Source of the DNA: Desulfovibrio piger
GTDB taxonomy: Bacteria > Desulfobacterota > Desulfovibrionia > Desulfovibrionales > Desulfovibrionaceae
Assembly: GCF_900116045.1 (NCBI RefSeq)
Contig: NZ_LT630450.1
Span: 1,654,501 to 1,718,500 of the forward strand
Direction: 5' to 3'
DNA length: 64,000 nt
Below the pieces are notes generated by a model. It searched no databases. It was not told the origin of the DNA and saw only the letters and a list, made by a program, of their open reading frames with translations. The translations under genes were made by a program, and so were the position numbers. Positions 57,292-64,000 of this stretch are shown piece after piece (within the stretch, counting starts at the first letter, position 1; each line of letters opens with the position of its first letter).

Positions 57292-57789
57292 ATGACGGAC
57301 GCCCCCGAATACTGCGGTCCCCACACCGCGCAGGAAGCCCTGGACGAGACCGACCGCCGCCTGCTGGACATCATCCAGACGGCCTTTCCCCTGACGCCCC
57401 GCCCCTATGCCGACCTGGGCACGCTGCTGGGCATCCCCGAGGAAGAGGCCCTGGAACGCGTGCGCAGCCTGCGCGAGCGGCGCATCATCCGCCGCCTGGG
57501 AGCCAACTTCCAGTCCGGCAAACTGGGATTCGTCTCCACCCTCTGCGCGGCCAAGGTGCCCGAGGACAGGATGGAGGACTTCGTGCGCGACGTGAACGCC
57601 CGTCCCGGCATCACCCACAACTACCTGCGCGAGCACAACTACAACATCTGGTTCACGCTCATTAGCCCCTCGCGGGAAGACGAGCGCGCCACGCTGGCCG
57701 ACATCACGGCCCGCACGGGCATCCCCATCCTCAACCTGCCCGCCACGCGCCTGTTCAAGATCCGCGTGGATTTCCGCATGCAGGACTGA
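57292..57789 (+). CDS. Siroheme decarboxylase subunit (AhbA/AhbB family, Lrp-like fold)
   Basis: 165 residues, 6 nt after ahbD. Removes two acetate carboxyls of siroheme (12,18-positions), the first committed step of the alternative heme branch. An N-terminal winged-helix of the AsnC/Lrp type (L-L-D-I-I-Q with A-D-L-G-T-L-L-G-I-P-E-E) is followed by an R-R-L-G-A-N-F segment and a ferredoxin-like domain with H-N-Y-L-R-E-H-N-Y-N-I-W-F-T-L. It is probably one of a heterodimeric pair; the partner (AhbA or AhbB) is not in the window, and I cannot tell which this is. Confidence 0.85.
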   Translation: MTDAPEYCGPHTAQEALDETDRRLLDIIQTAFPLTPRPYADLGTLLGIPEEEALERVRSLRERRIIRRLGANFQSGKLGFVSTLCAAKVPEDRMEDFVRDVNARPGITHNYLREHNYNIWFTLISPSREDERATLADITARTGIPILNLPATRLFKIRVDFRMQD

Positions 57790-57805
57790 GACCAGCCCCC
57801 ATGCC

Positions 57806-57833
57806 GGGGAGGCCGCAAGGCCTCCCCTTTTTT
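57806..57833 (+). terminator. Strong intrinsic terminator of the heme operon
   Basis: GGGGAGGCC/GGCCTCCCC with GCAA tetraloop and T6. Confidence 0.93.
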
Positions 57834-58053
57834 GGGGCCCGCGCCCGCCCCTGCCGCCCGCAGCGGCCCGCCGCCTTCCCCCCGGGGGCCTGCCCCCCTT
57901 GAGCTCCGCAGGGGCCTGTGCTAACACCTCAACACCGGTTGCGGAAAGATGCTTCACCTTACGGGAGCGCGGTTTTCCAGCCCTGGCCCTTTCCGGTGCG
58001 GCCCGGAGCCCGCCTGTTTTTCTTCGCTTTTTCTTTCGCAATCCTGTCCGAAA

Positions 58054-58071
58054 ATGTCACAGAATCGTCAC
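58054..58071 (+). promoter_or_regulatory. Possible PhoB box upstream of ppk
   Basis: ATGTCACAGAATCGTCAC: two GTCAC direct half-sites 11 bp apart, matching about 12 of 18 positions of the enterobacterial Pho box, followed 13 bp later by TATTCC as -10. Consensus in this group is not known to me. Confidence 0.4.
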
Positions 58072-58120
58072 ACGCATGCAGCAGTATTCCGGGAACAGCT
58101 ACGCCCACAAGGAGAGCGGC

Positions 58121-60274
58121 ATGACCTCCCAGATAGTCCTCAAATATCCCGAGCAACCCTGCTCGCCTGAAGACATGCAGGACCTTTCCTGCCCCAACCT
58201 TTTCCTCAACCGGGAAATCAACTGGCTGGACTTCAACGCCAAGGTCCTGGACGAAGCCCTCTCGCCCCAGCAGCCCCTGCTGGAACAGCTCAAATTCCTT
58301 GCCATCTTCTACAACAACCTTGATGAATTCTTCATGGTCCGCGTGGCCAACATCCTGCGCCAGTACCGCAACGGCGCGGCCAACGGCTCGGCCGACCGCA
58401 TCACGCCGGCCAAGCAGCTGGCCGAGATCCGCCGCCGCACCCTGCTGCTGACCTCGCGCGCGCAAAGCCACTGGCTCAAGAGCCTGGCCCCGCAACTGCT
58501 GGAAAGGGGCGTGCGCATCGTGCGCTATACCGACCTTTCGGAAAAGCAGCGCCGTTTCCTGGACGGCTACTTCCGCAACGAGATCTACCCCGTGCTCACG
58601 CCCCAGGCCATCGACCCCGGGCACCCCTTCCCCACCATCTCCACCACCTGCCTCAATTTCATCATCCAGCTGCGCAACCGCGACAGGGAGACGCGCTTCG
58701 TGCGCCTGAAGTGTCCCAACAACCTCTCGCGCTTCATCTTCATCCCGCGCAACAAGGAGGCCAAGACCTACGCCTCCCTGGGCTTCGATCCCAACGTGCG
58801 CGGTGATGACATCCTGCTGCTGGAAGACCTCATGGCCCAGTATCTTGAGCTGCTCTTCCCCGGGCATACGGTGGTCAGCTCCGCCCTGTTCCGCATCACC
58901 CGCAACACCGACCTGGAGATCGAGGAAGACGAGGCCGACGACCTGCTGGAAGCCGTGCGCGACCTGGTGGAACAGCGCCGCTTCGGCGATGTGGTGCGCC
59001 TGGAGATCGCCCACAAGGCCTCGCGCGAGCTGGTGGACTTCCTGGCGCGGCGCCTGCGCCTGCAGCCCTTCCAGATCTACCGCATCAAGGGGCCCATGGG
59101 CTTTTCCGAGTTCATGACCCTTTATAATGTGGACCGCCCCCAGCTCAAGACGCCCGGCATCCAGGGGCACATCTCGCGCCTGTTCCAGGAAGGCGACATG
59201 TTCGGCCACCTGCGCAAGCGGGACGTGGTGCTCTTCCATCCCTACGACAGTTTCAAGGCCGTGCTGGACTTCATCCGCCGCTCCAGCGAGGACCCCAACG
59301 TCCTGGCCATCAAGCAGACCCTGTACCGCGCGGGCAACGACTCGCCCATCGTGCGCGCCCTCATCGAGGCCCGGCGCCGCGGCAAGCAGGTGGTGGCCGT
59401 GGTGGAGCTCAAGGCCCGCTTCGACGAGGAGCGCAACATCACCTGGGCCGAAGAGCTGGAAAAGGAAGGCGTCAACGTGGTCTACGGCTTCATCGGCCTC
59501 AAGGTGCATGCCAAGCTCTGCCTGGTGGTGCGCCGCGAGGCCGGGCACATCACGCGCTATGTCCACATCGGCACGGGCAACTACAATGCCTCCACGGCCA
59601 AGATCTACACGGACATGGGCCTCATCACCTCCAACGAGGACATCTGCGCCGACGTCACCGACCTGTTCAACGTCATGACCGGCTATGCCGACCGCGATCT
59701 GTACCGCAAGCTGCTGGTCTCGCCCCAGGCCATGCGCGGCCCGCTCATGGAGATGATCCGCCGCGAGATCGAACTGCACAAGCGCTACGGCAACGGCGAG
59801 ATCATCTTCAAATGCAACCAGCTGGTGGATGCGGGCATCATCCGCGCCCTGTACCGGGCCTCCATGGCCGGTGTGCGCGTGCGTCTGCAGGTGCGCGGCA
59901 TCTGCTGTCTGCGCCCCGGCCTGCCGGGCATCAGCGAGAACATCACGGTCACCAGCATCGTGGGCCGCTTCCTGGAGCATTCGCGCATCTACTGGTTCCA
60001 TGCCAACGGCGACGACATCATGTACATCGGCAGCGCGGACCTCATGCCGCGCAACCTCGACCACCGCATCGAGGTCCTGGCCCCCATCCTCGATCCCGAA
60101 CTGCGCCGCAAGATCCGCGAGGACATCCTCGAAGTCCACCTGGCCGACAACGTCCAGACCTGGCAGCTGCAGGCCGACGCCACCTACACGCGGCTCAAGC
60201 CCGCCAGCAAGGAAACGGCCGTCAACGCGCAGGAACGCATGATCGCCCAACATATCACCAGGGACGATATCTGA
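58121..60274 (+). CDS. ppk1: Polyphosphate kinase 1
   Basis: 717 residues from ATG 58121 (AAGGAG 6 nt upstream). Makes polyphosphate from ATP reversibly. The N-domain has F-L-N-R-E-I-N-W-L-D-F-N and L-D-E-F-F-M-V-R-V. The PLD-like catalytic domains have A-I-K-Q-T-L-Y-R, V-E-L-K-A-R-F-D-E-E, and H-I-G-T-G-N-Y-N, whose His is the phosphorylated residue, then I-G-S-A-D-L-M-P-R-N-L-D-H-R. All main motifs are present. It begins an operon with an HD protein (19 nt after) and ppx/gppA, so synthesis and degradation are co-controlled. Confidence 0.96.
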   Translation: MTSQIVLKYPEQPCSPEDMQDLSCPNLFLNREINWLDFNAKVLDEALSPQQPLLEQLKFLAIFYNNLDEFFMVRVANILRQYRNGAANGSADRITPAKQLAEIRRRTLLLTSRAQSHWLKSLAPQLLERGVRIVRYTDLSEKQRRFLDGYFRNEIYPVLTPQAIDPGHPFPTISTTCLNFIIQLRNRDRETRFVRLKCPNNLSRFIFIPRNKEAKTYASLGFDPNVRGDDILLLEDLMAQYLELLFPGHTVVSSALFRITRNTDLEIEEDEADDLLEAVRDLVEQRRFGDVVRLEIAHKASRELVDFLARRLRLQPFQIYRIKGPMGFSEFMTLYNVDRPQLKTPGIQGHISRLFQEGDMFGHLRKRDVVLFHPYDSFKAVLDFIRRSSEDPNVLAIKQTLYRAGNDSPIVRALIEARRRGKQVVAVVELKARFDEERNITWAEELEKEGVNVVYGFIGLKVHAKLCLVVRREAGHITRYVHIGTGNYNASTAKIYTDMGLITSNEDICADVTDLFNVMTGYADRDLYRKLLVSPQAMRGPLMEMIRREIELHKRYGNGEIIFKCNQLVDAGIIRALYRASMAGVRVRLQVRGICCLRPGLPGISENITVTSIVGRFLEHSRIYWFHANGDDIMYIGSADLMPRNLDHRIEVLAPILDPELRRKIREDILEVHLADNVQTWQLQADATYTRLKPASKETAVNAQERMIAQHITRDDI

Positions 60275-60292
60275 TCCCAAGGAGCTTTCATC

Positions 60293-61393
60293 ATGGCTAC
60301 CAAAAAACGCCCCGCCGGCAAGACCGGCAGCAGTACCAGCCGCAGCCGGCAGCAGCGCCAGGGGCAGGCCGCTGCCGCCACCACCCCCCGTAACGACGGC
60401 GACGAACGCCTCCGGGCGTCCCTGCCCGGCTCCGGTACGGACGCGCCGCAACCCGCTCCCCAAGCCGCCGAAGCGCCTGCCGTGACGGCCGCCGTCGCGG
60501 AAGGGCCCGCCCCGGAACAGGCGCCGGAACCCGCGGCCGCCGCCCCCGAAGCGCGGGAAGACCGCCCTGAAGAAGCGGTGAATGAGGAAGCTGCCCCCGC
60601 CGAAGAGCCTGCGCAGGCTCCGGCCGAAGCGCCCGTGACGGCGCAGGAAGCTCCGGCGCCGGACGCCGGAGCGGAGCAGGAAGCCGCCCCCCAAAAGAAA
60701 GCCAGGAAAAAGGACAAGGAAGAAAAGAAGGCCAGGACGGGCAAGAAGCGCGTCAAGGTGGCCGGGCCCGAAACGGCCGATGCCGCCCGCGACTGGGCGC
60801 CCCTGCCCTGCGAGGCCCTGCTGGAGCATCTGCTGCCGGGCAGCCCCGAGCTGGAGGCCACCCGCCGCCACGGCCAGCATGTGGCCCACCTGGCGGAACA
60901 GCTTTTCGACCAGCTCCAGCCCCTGCACGGTCTGGACGGCCGCTGGCTCTACCGCCTGCGCATCGCCTGCTGCCTGCATGACATCGGCTTCGCTTCCGGG
61001 CGCAAGGGCCATCACAAGAAGGGCATGCGCATCGTGGAGCAGGACACCAGCCTGGCCCTGCTGCCCGAAGACCGCTCCCTGGTGGCCCAGCTCGTCCGTT
61101 ATCACCGCAAGGCCTGGCCCGCCCTGCGCCACCGCCGTTTCGCCGCCCTGGGCAAGAAGGACCGCGAGGCCCTGAACAAGGCCGCGGCCCTCATCCGCAT
61201 GGCCGACGCCCTGGACTACCGCCACATGGAGGCCGTGCACGACGTGGCCGTCGACCTGCAGCCCGGCAAGGTGGTGCTGACCCTGAGCGGCGCCCGGGAC
61301 TGCGCCCCCGAGCAGGACCGCCTGCTGGTCAAGGGCGATCTGTTCATGCACATCTTTGGCGTGGAGCTGGAGTGCGTATGTCCCATCCTGTAG
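60293..61393 (+). CDS. HD-domain protein with long disordered N-terminus, Ppx/GppA C-terminal-domain-like
   Basis: 366 residues; AAGGAG 8 nt before ATG. The first 155 residues are low-complexity: Ala/Pro/Glu-rich with basic Lys/Arg clusters at both ends, likely disordered and perhaps nucleic-acid- or polyphosphate-binding. The C-terminal part, from about residue 175, is an HD-type fold: R-R-H-G-Q-H-V-A-H-L, C-C-L-H-D-I-G-F, and G-H-H-K-K-G-M. It resembles the HD/GppA domain of the next gene. It sits between ppk1 and ppx and overlaps the latter by 16 nt, so it may act as a polyphosphate accessory factor or a separate phosphohydrolase. This link is inferred from position and shared fold. Confidence 0.7.
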   Translation: MATKKRPAGKTGSSTSRSRQQRQGQAAAATTPRNDGDERLRASLPGSGTDAPQPAPQAAEAPAVTAAVAEGPAPEQAPEPAAAAPEAREDRPEEAVNEEAAPAEEPAQAPAEAPVTAQEAPAPDAGAEQEAAPQKKARKKDKEEKKARTGKKRVKVAGPETADAARDWAPLPCEALLEHLLPGSPELEATRRHGQHVAHLAEQLFDQLQPLHGLDGRWLYRLRIACCLHDIGFASGRKGHHKKGMRIVEQDTSLALLPEDRSLVAQLVRYHRKAWPALRHRRFAALGKKDREALNKAAALIRMADALDYRHMEAVHDVAVDLQPGKVVLTLSGARDCAPEQDRLLVKGDLFMHIFGVELECVCPIL

Positions 61394-62991
61394 TGCCGGA
61401 CCACGAAGGGCCGGAGGGGGAACGCGTCATCGGCATCATCGACCTGGGCAGCAACTCGCTGCGCCTGATGCTGGTGCGCGTCCTGCCCGACGGCTCGCAT
61501 ACGGTCCTCAACCAGGTCAAGAACATGGTGCGCCTGGGCGAAGGCGCCTTCGAGACGGGGCACCTGCGTGAAGAGAGCATGGCCCGGACCATCAACGTCC
61601 TGCGCGGCATGGCCGAGATGTGCGCCGTCTACGCCGCCTCGGAGGTCATCGCCATCGCCACGGCCGCCGTGCGCGACGCGGTCAACGGCCCGGACTTCAT
61701 GCGCCGTGTCAGGGAAAAGACCGGCATCGACTTCCGCGTGGTCTCCGGCCGCGAAGAGGCCCGCCTCATCTATCTGGGCGTCTCCAGCGGCCTGGCCCAT
61801 ACCGAGAGCCTGCGCCTGTTCATCGACATCGGCGGCGGCAGCACCGAGCTGGTGGTGGGCAATTCCGAGGAATACCGCAACCTCGACTCCCTCAAGATGG
61901 GCTGCGTGCGCCTGTCCAACCTCTTTTTCGACAAGGACTCCGGCACCATCTCCGCCAAGCGCTACGCCGCCCTGCAGACCTATATCCGCAACAATGCCCT
62001 GCGCTCGTTCCAGCGCATAGCGGACTTCGTCATCGAGGAGGCCGTGGCCAGCTCCGGCACGGCCCAGAACCTGGCCGAGATCGCCGCCGCCCTGGATGCC
62101 GAGGACGCCGCCCGCACGGGCCGGGCCCCGCAGGAATCCCGCGACGTGCTCAGCTACGGCGGCCTGCGCCGGGCCGTCAAAGAACTGTGCGGCCGCACCC
62201 TCAAGGAACGCCGCAGCGTGCCCGGCATCAATCCCAACCGTGCCGACGTCATCGTGGCCGGTGCCGCCATCCTCCAGACCATCATGGAGGATCAGGGCTT
62301 CGACAGCGTGCGCATCAGCAACCGCAACCTGCAGAACGGCATCCTGGTGGATTATCTGTCCACCCGCATGCCCCATGCCGACGGCAGCTTCCATCCCGTA
62401 CGCAAGGAGAGCGTGCTCCACCTGGCGCGGCGCTGCCGCTTTGAGGAACGCCACTCCCGCCATGTCTCGCGCCTGGCCCTGGACCTGTTCGACAGCGCCA
62501 AGGTCATGGGCCTGCACGCCTCCGGCGACCTGGCCCGCGAGCTGCTGCACTATGCGGCCCTGCTGCACGACATCGGCATCTTCATCTCCTTCTCGCGCCA
62601 CAATGCCCACAGCCACTACCTGATCCGCAACACCGAGCTGCTGGGCTTCACCCGCCGCGAAGTGGACATCATGGCCGCCCTGACCTACTTCCACCGCAAG
62701 CGCCCCTCCAAAAAGGTGCCGCTCTTCATGGAATTCGACCAGGAGACCCGCGAGGAGATCCGCCTGCTCTCCCTCTTTCTGCTGCTGGCCGAGCGCATGG
62801 ACAAGAGCCATCGCCAGATCGTGCGCACCGTCCGTTTCGAGGCCCGCAAGGAAGGCGGCCTGCAGCTCTCGCTGCGCGCCCCCGAGGAATGCCCCATCGA
62901 GCTGGATCTGGTGCGCGGCAGCGCCAAGCTGGTGCGCAAGGTCTTCCGGCAGGAGATCCCCGTGGAGGTGGTCAGCAGCTTCCGCCGCTGA
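61378..62991 (+). CDS. ppx: Exopolyphosphatase / guanosine pentaphosphate phosphatase
   Basis: 537 residues from ATG 61378 (GGAG close upstream; GTG 61372 is also in frame). Actin-like ASKHA fold: G-I-I-D-L-G-S-N-S-L-R-L at the start, A-I-A-T-A-A-V-R-D-A, V-S-G-R-E-E-A-R-L, and I-D-I-G-G-G-S-T-E-L for the phosphate site. C-terminal HD domain with L-L-H-D-I-G-I-F-I and H-S-H-Y-L-I. It hydrolyses polyphosphate and possibly pppGpp; which predominates is not readable. Last gene of the ppk operon, closed by a strong terminator. Confidence 0.93.
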   Translation: MSHPVVPDHEGPEGERVIGIIDLGSNSLRLMLVRVLPDGSHTVLNQVKNMVRLGEGAFETGHLREESMARTINVLRGMAEMCAVYAASEVIAIATAAVRDAVNGPDFMRRVREKTGIDFRVVSGREEARLIYLGVSSGLAHTESLRLFIDIGGGSTELVVGNSEEYRNLDSLKMGCVRLSNLFFDKDSGTISAKRYAALQTYIRNNALRSFQRIADFVIEEAVASSGTAQNLAEIAAALDAEDAARTGRAPQESRDVLSYGGLRRAVKELCGRTLKERRSVPGINPNRADVIVAGAAILQTIMEDQGFDSVRISNRNLQNGILVDYLSTRMPHADGSFHPVRKESVLHLARRCRFEERHSRHVSRLALDLFDSAKVMGLHASGDLARELLHYAALLHDIGIFISFSRHNAHSHYLIRNTELLGFTRREVDIMAALTYFHRKRPSKKVPLFMEFDQETREEIRLLSLFLLLAERMDKSHRQIVRTVRFEARKEGGLQLSLRAPEECPIELDLVRGSAKLVRKVFRQEIPVEVVSSFRR

Positions 62992-63020
62992 AACCCGCCG
63001 CACGTCGCCGCATGTCAGGG

Positions 63021-63048
63021 GCCCCGCATGACGCGGGGCTTTTTTTTC
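63021..63048 (+). terminator. Strong intrinsic terminator of the ppk-HD-ppx operon
   Basis: GCCCCGC/GCGGGGC with 5-nt loop, followed by T8. Confidence 0.95.
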
Positions 63049-63138
63049 ACAGGAGCGAACGCCGGCCGTCACCGCTTCGCCATGCTCCGGGGCGCGGGCC
63101 GGGGTATCCTGCCGGGAAATGATGTTCCCGGAGGTCTT

Positions 63139-63531
63139 ATGGACGACGCCCAGCATTCCCTGCAACGCAAACTGGAACAGGAACGGCGGCACCTGGCCTG
63201 CCTGTGCGCCGGATTCGCCCAGCCCCACGGCCACGGCGACGAGGCGGACAACGCCCGTGACGAGATGGCGGAGCTGCTGGCCCGGAGCCATGCCGGCCTG
63301 TGCGCGGCGCGCATCCGCGCCCTGGAAGGCCTGCTGGGCGACCTGCGCTGCAGCGGCCGCCGCCTGTGCATGGACTGCGGTGAAGAGATCCCCCTGTCCC
63401 GCCTGCTGGCCGTGCCCGGGGCCTGCCGCTGCCACGACTGCCAGCAGCTGGCGGAAGAAGAGGCCAGACCCTGCGATCGGCGGCCTCCCTGGCTGCCGGA
63501 CAGCCCGGCGCCGGCCGCGCCGCTGCGCTGA
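63139..63531 (+). CDS. DksA/TraR-like zinc-finger protein
   Basis: 130 residues from ATG 63139 with GGAGGT 3 nt upstream. N-terminal helices (residues 1-80) hold scattered His/Cys. The zinc finger is C-M-D-C-G-E-E-I, then C-R-C-H-D-C (four Cys available), then a Pro-rich tail. It resembles the zinc-finger half of DksA/TraR, but the acidic coiled-coil tip D-x-x-D-x-A seen in the gene at 47293 is absent, so secondary-channel activity is doubtful. It is monocistronic after the ppx terminator. An alternative is a small TraR/YbiI-like protein of unknown role. Confidence 0.65.
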   Translation: MDDAQHSLQRKLEQERRHLACLCAGFAQPHGHGDEADNARDEMAELLARSHAGLCAARIRALEGLLGDLRCSGRRLCMDCGEEIPLSRLLAVPGACRCHDCQQLAEEEARPCDRRPPWLPDSPAPAAPLR

Positions 63532-64000
63532 GAAGGTTGTGCCCGCCGGGACAGCATGATGTCCGCATACGGTGGCCGTTAGCGGCTGGTGGGCCAGCAC
63601 TTTCTTTTTAACACATTAAAATATATTGATTTATTTTTTTTGAGCTCCCGTCAGGGGCCCTTCCGTGCGCTGTCGGCGCATGGTGCGTCCGCCCCCGGAT
63701 CCCAAAAAATATTTTCAAACATGCGGGCTGGCGCTGCCATGATGCCGTGCTCCCCGCCCCATTGCAGCAACGGTCTGCCGTGCCCGTGCGGCGGCCTTTT
63801 CCCCGGCGTTCTTCCCTGTTGTGGCCTGCCATGACTGTCATGTATGCGCGACATGCATGGACAGTGTTCTTGTTATAAAAAGAGATCTTCAATGAATACG
63901 TTATTTATGAAAAAATGCACATGTTTTTGAATACATATTTACTTCATTTACTATAAAATAAAAGCATATAATTCCCTGTTGTGAATTATAGTTTTTTATT
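63532..64000. other. AT-rich right edge, no recognisable gene
   Basis: 469 bp. The last 130 bp and a block at 63600-63640 are strikingly AT-rich in a GC-rich genome. A dyad, ACTGTC (63834-63839) / GACAGT (63860-63865), with inner ATGT/ACAT, stands just before TATAAA (63874). It may be the upstream region of a gene outside the window. Confidence 0.4.

Larger units (their letters stand above)
57790..58120. other. Intergenic region between heme and polyphosphate operons
   Basis: 331 bp, no supported gene; holds a strong terminator and a possible Pho box. Confidence 0.6.

Noticed and set aside
63608..63892. Short minus-strand frames in the AT-rich right edge
   Set aside because: Overlapping, poorly supported starts and no recognisable motif.

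Overview
The window is high-GC chromosomal DNA from a sulfonate-respiring Deltaproteobacterium (Desulfobacterota), most probably a Desulfovibrio-type sulfate reducer. This rests on three things seen together: a glycyl-radical isethionate sulfite-lyase with its activase, TRAP transporter and a sigma-54 activator; the 'alternative' siroheme-dependent heme pathway (ahbC-hemB-ahbD-ahbA/B); and the overall gene content. No tRNA, rRNA, CRISPR array, insertion sequence or prophage was recognised. Starts were chosen by Shine-Dalgarno position, so several genes are shorter than the longest open frame.

Layout. (1) 1-5.9 kb: 3' part of a large autotransporter adhesin with Pmp-like GGA(I/L)/FxxN repeats, then a possible micro-ORF, a Skp/OmpH-like lipoprotein, a DUF3467-like protein and a small XRE regulator. 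(2) 6.3-19.2 kb: an NhaC antiporter, then a sulfonate locus. It holds a sigma-54 enhancer-binding activator, islB and islA on the minus strand, divergent from dctP and fused dctQM on the plus strand, followed by an unusual amidohydrolase and an MFS symporter. Two good -24/-12 promoters and a repeated TGCA-N4-TGCR dyad link islA to the amidohydrolase/MFS operon. (3) 19.4-29.7 kb, minus strand: an exported protein, an RND tripartite efflux operon (MFP-RND-OMF), XdhC and topA. (4) 30-36.2 kb: two TraT-like lipoproteins, a GT9 glycosyltransferase, an interrupted AT-richer pseudogene, thiE and a DUF362 protein. (5) 36.4-45.2 kb: an MscS-family channel, a cytoplasmic cupin, a WG-repeat lipoprotein, then an accessory cassette: a secreted hydroxynitrile-lyase-like cupin, a Tat-exported DUF6282 amidohydrolase, a Tat-exported aldo/keto reductase, a zinc dehydrogenase and an AraC regulator. 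(6) 45.4-48.9 kb, minus strand: an NFACT (RqcH-type) protein, DksA and a PP-loop thiouridylase-like protein with an NFACT-R-like tail. (7) 49.5-57.8 kb: recA, alaS and the heme operon. (8) 58.1-63.5 kb: ppk1, an HD-domain protein and ppx/gppA, preceded by a possible Pho box, then a DksA/TraR-like zinc-finger protein. The right edge is AT-rich and without a recognisable gene.

How the parts work together. The sulfonate locus would import isethionate by TRAP and cleave it to sulfite (electron acceptor) and acetaldehyde. The heme operon carries three of the four alternative-heme steps plus porphobilinogen synthase. The ppk-HD-ppx operon would make and degrade polyphosphate. The most novel-looking signals are the shared sigma-54/dyad regulation of islA and the metal-motif-deficient amidohydrolase operon; the periplasmic cupin/DUF6282/AKR cassette; and structured leaders before topA and the efflux operon.
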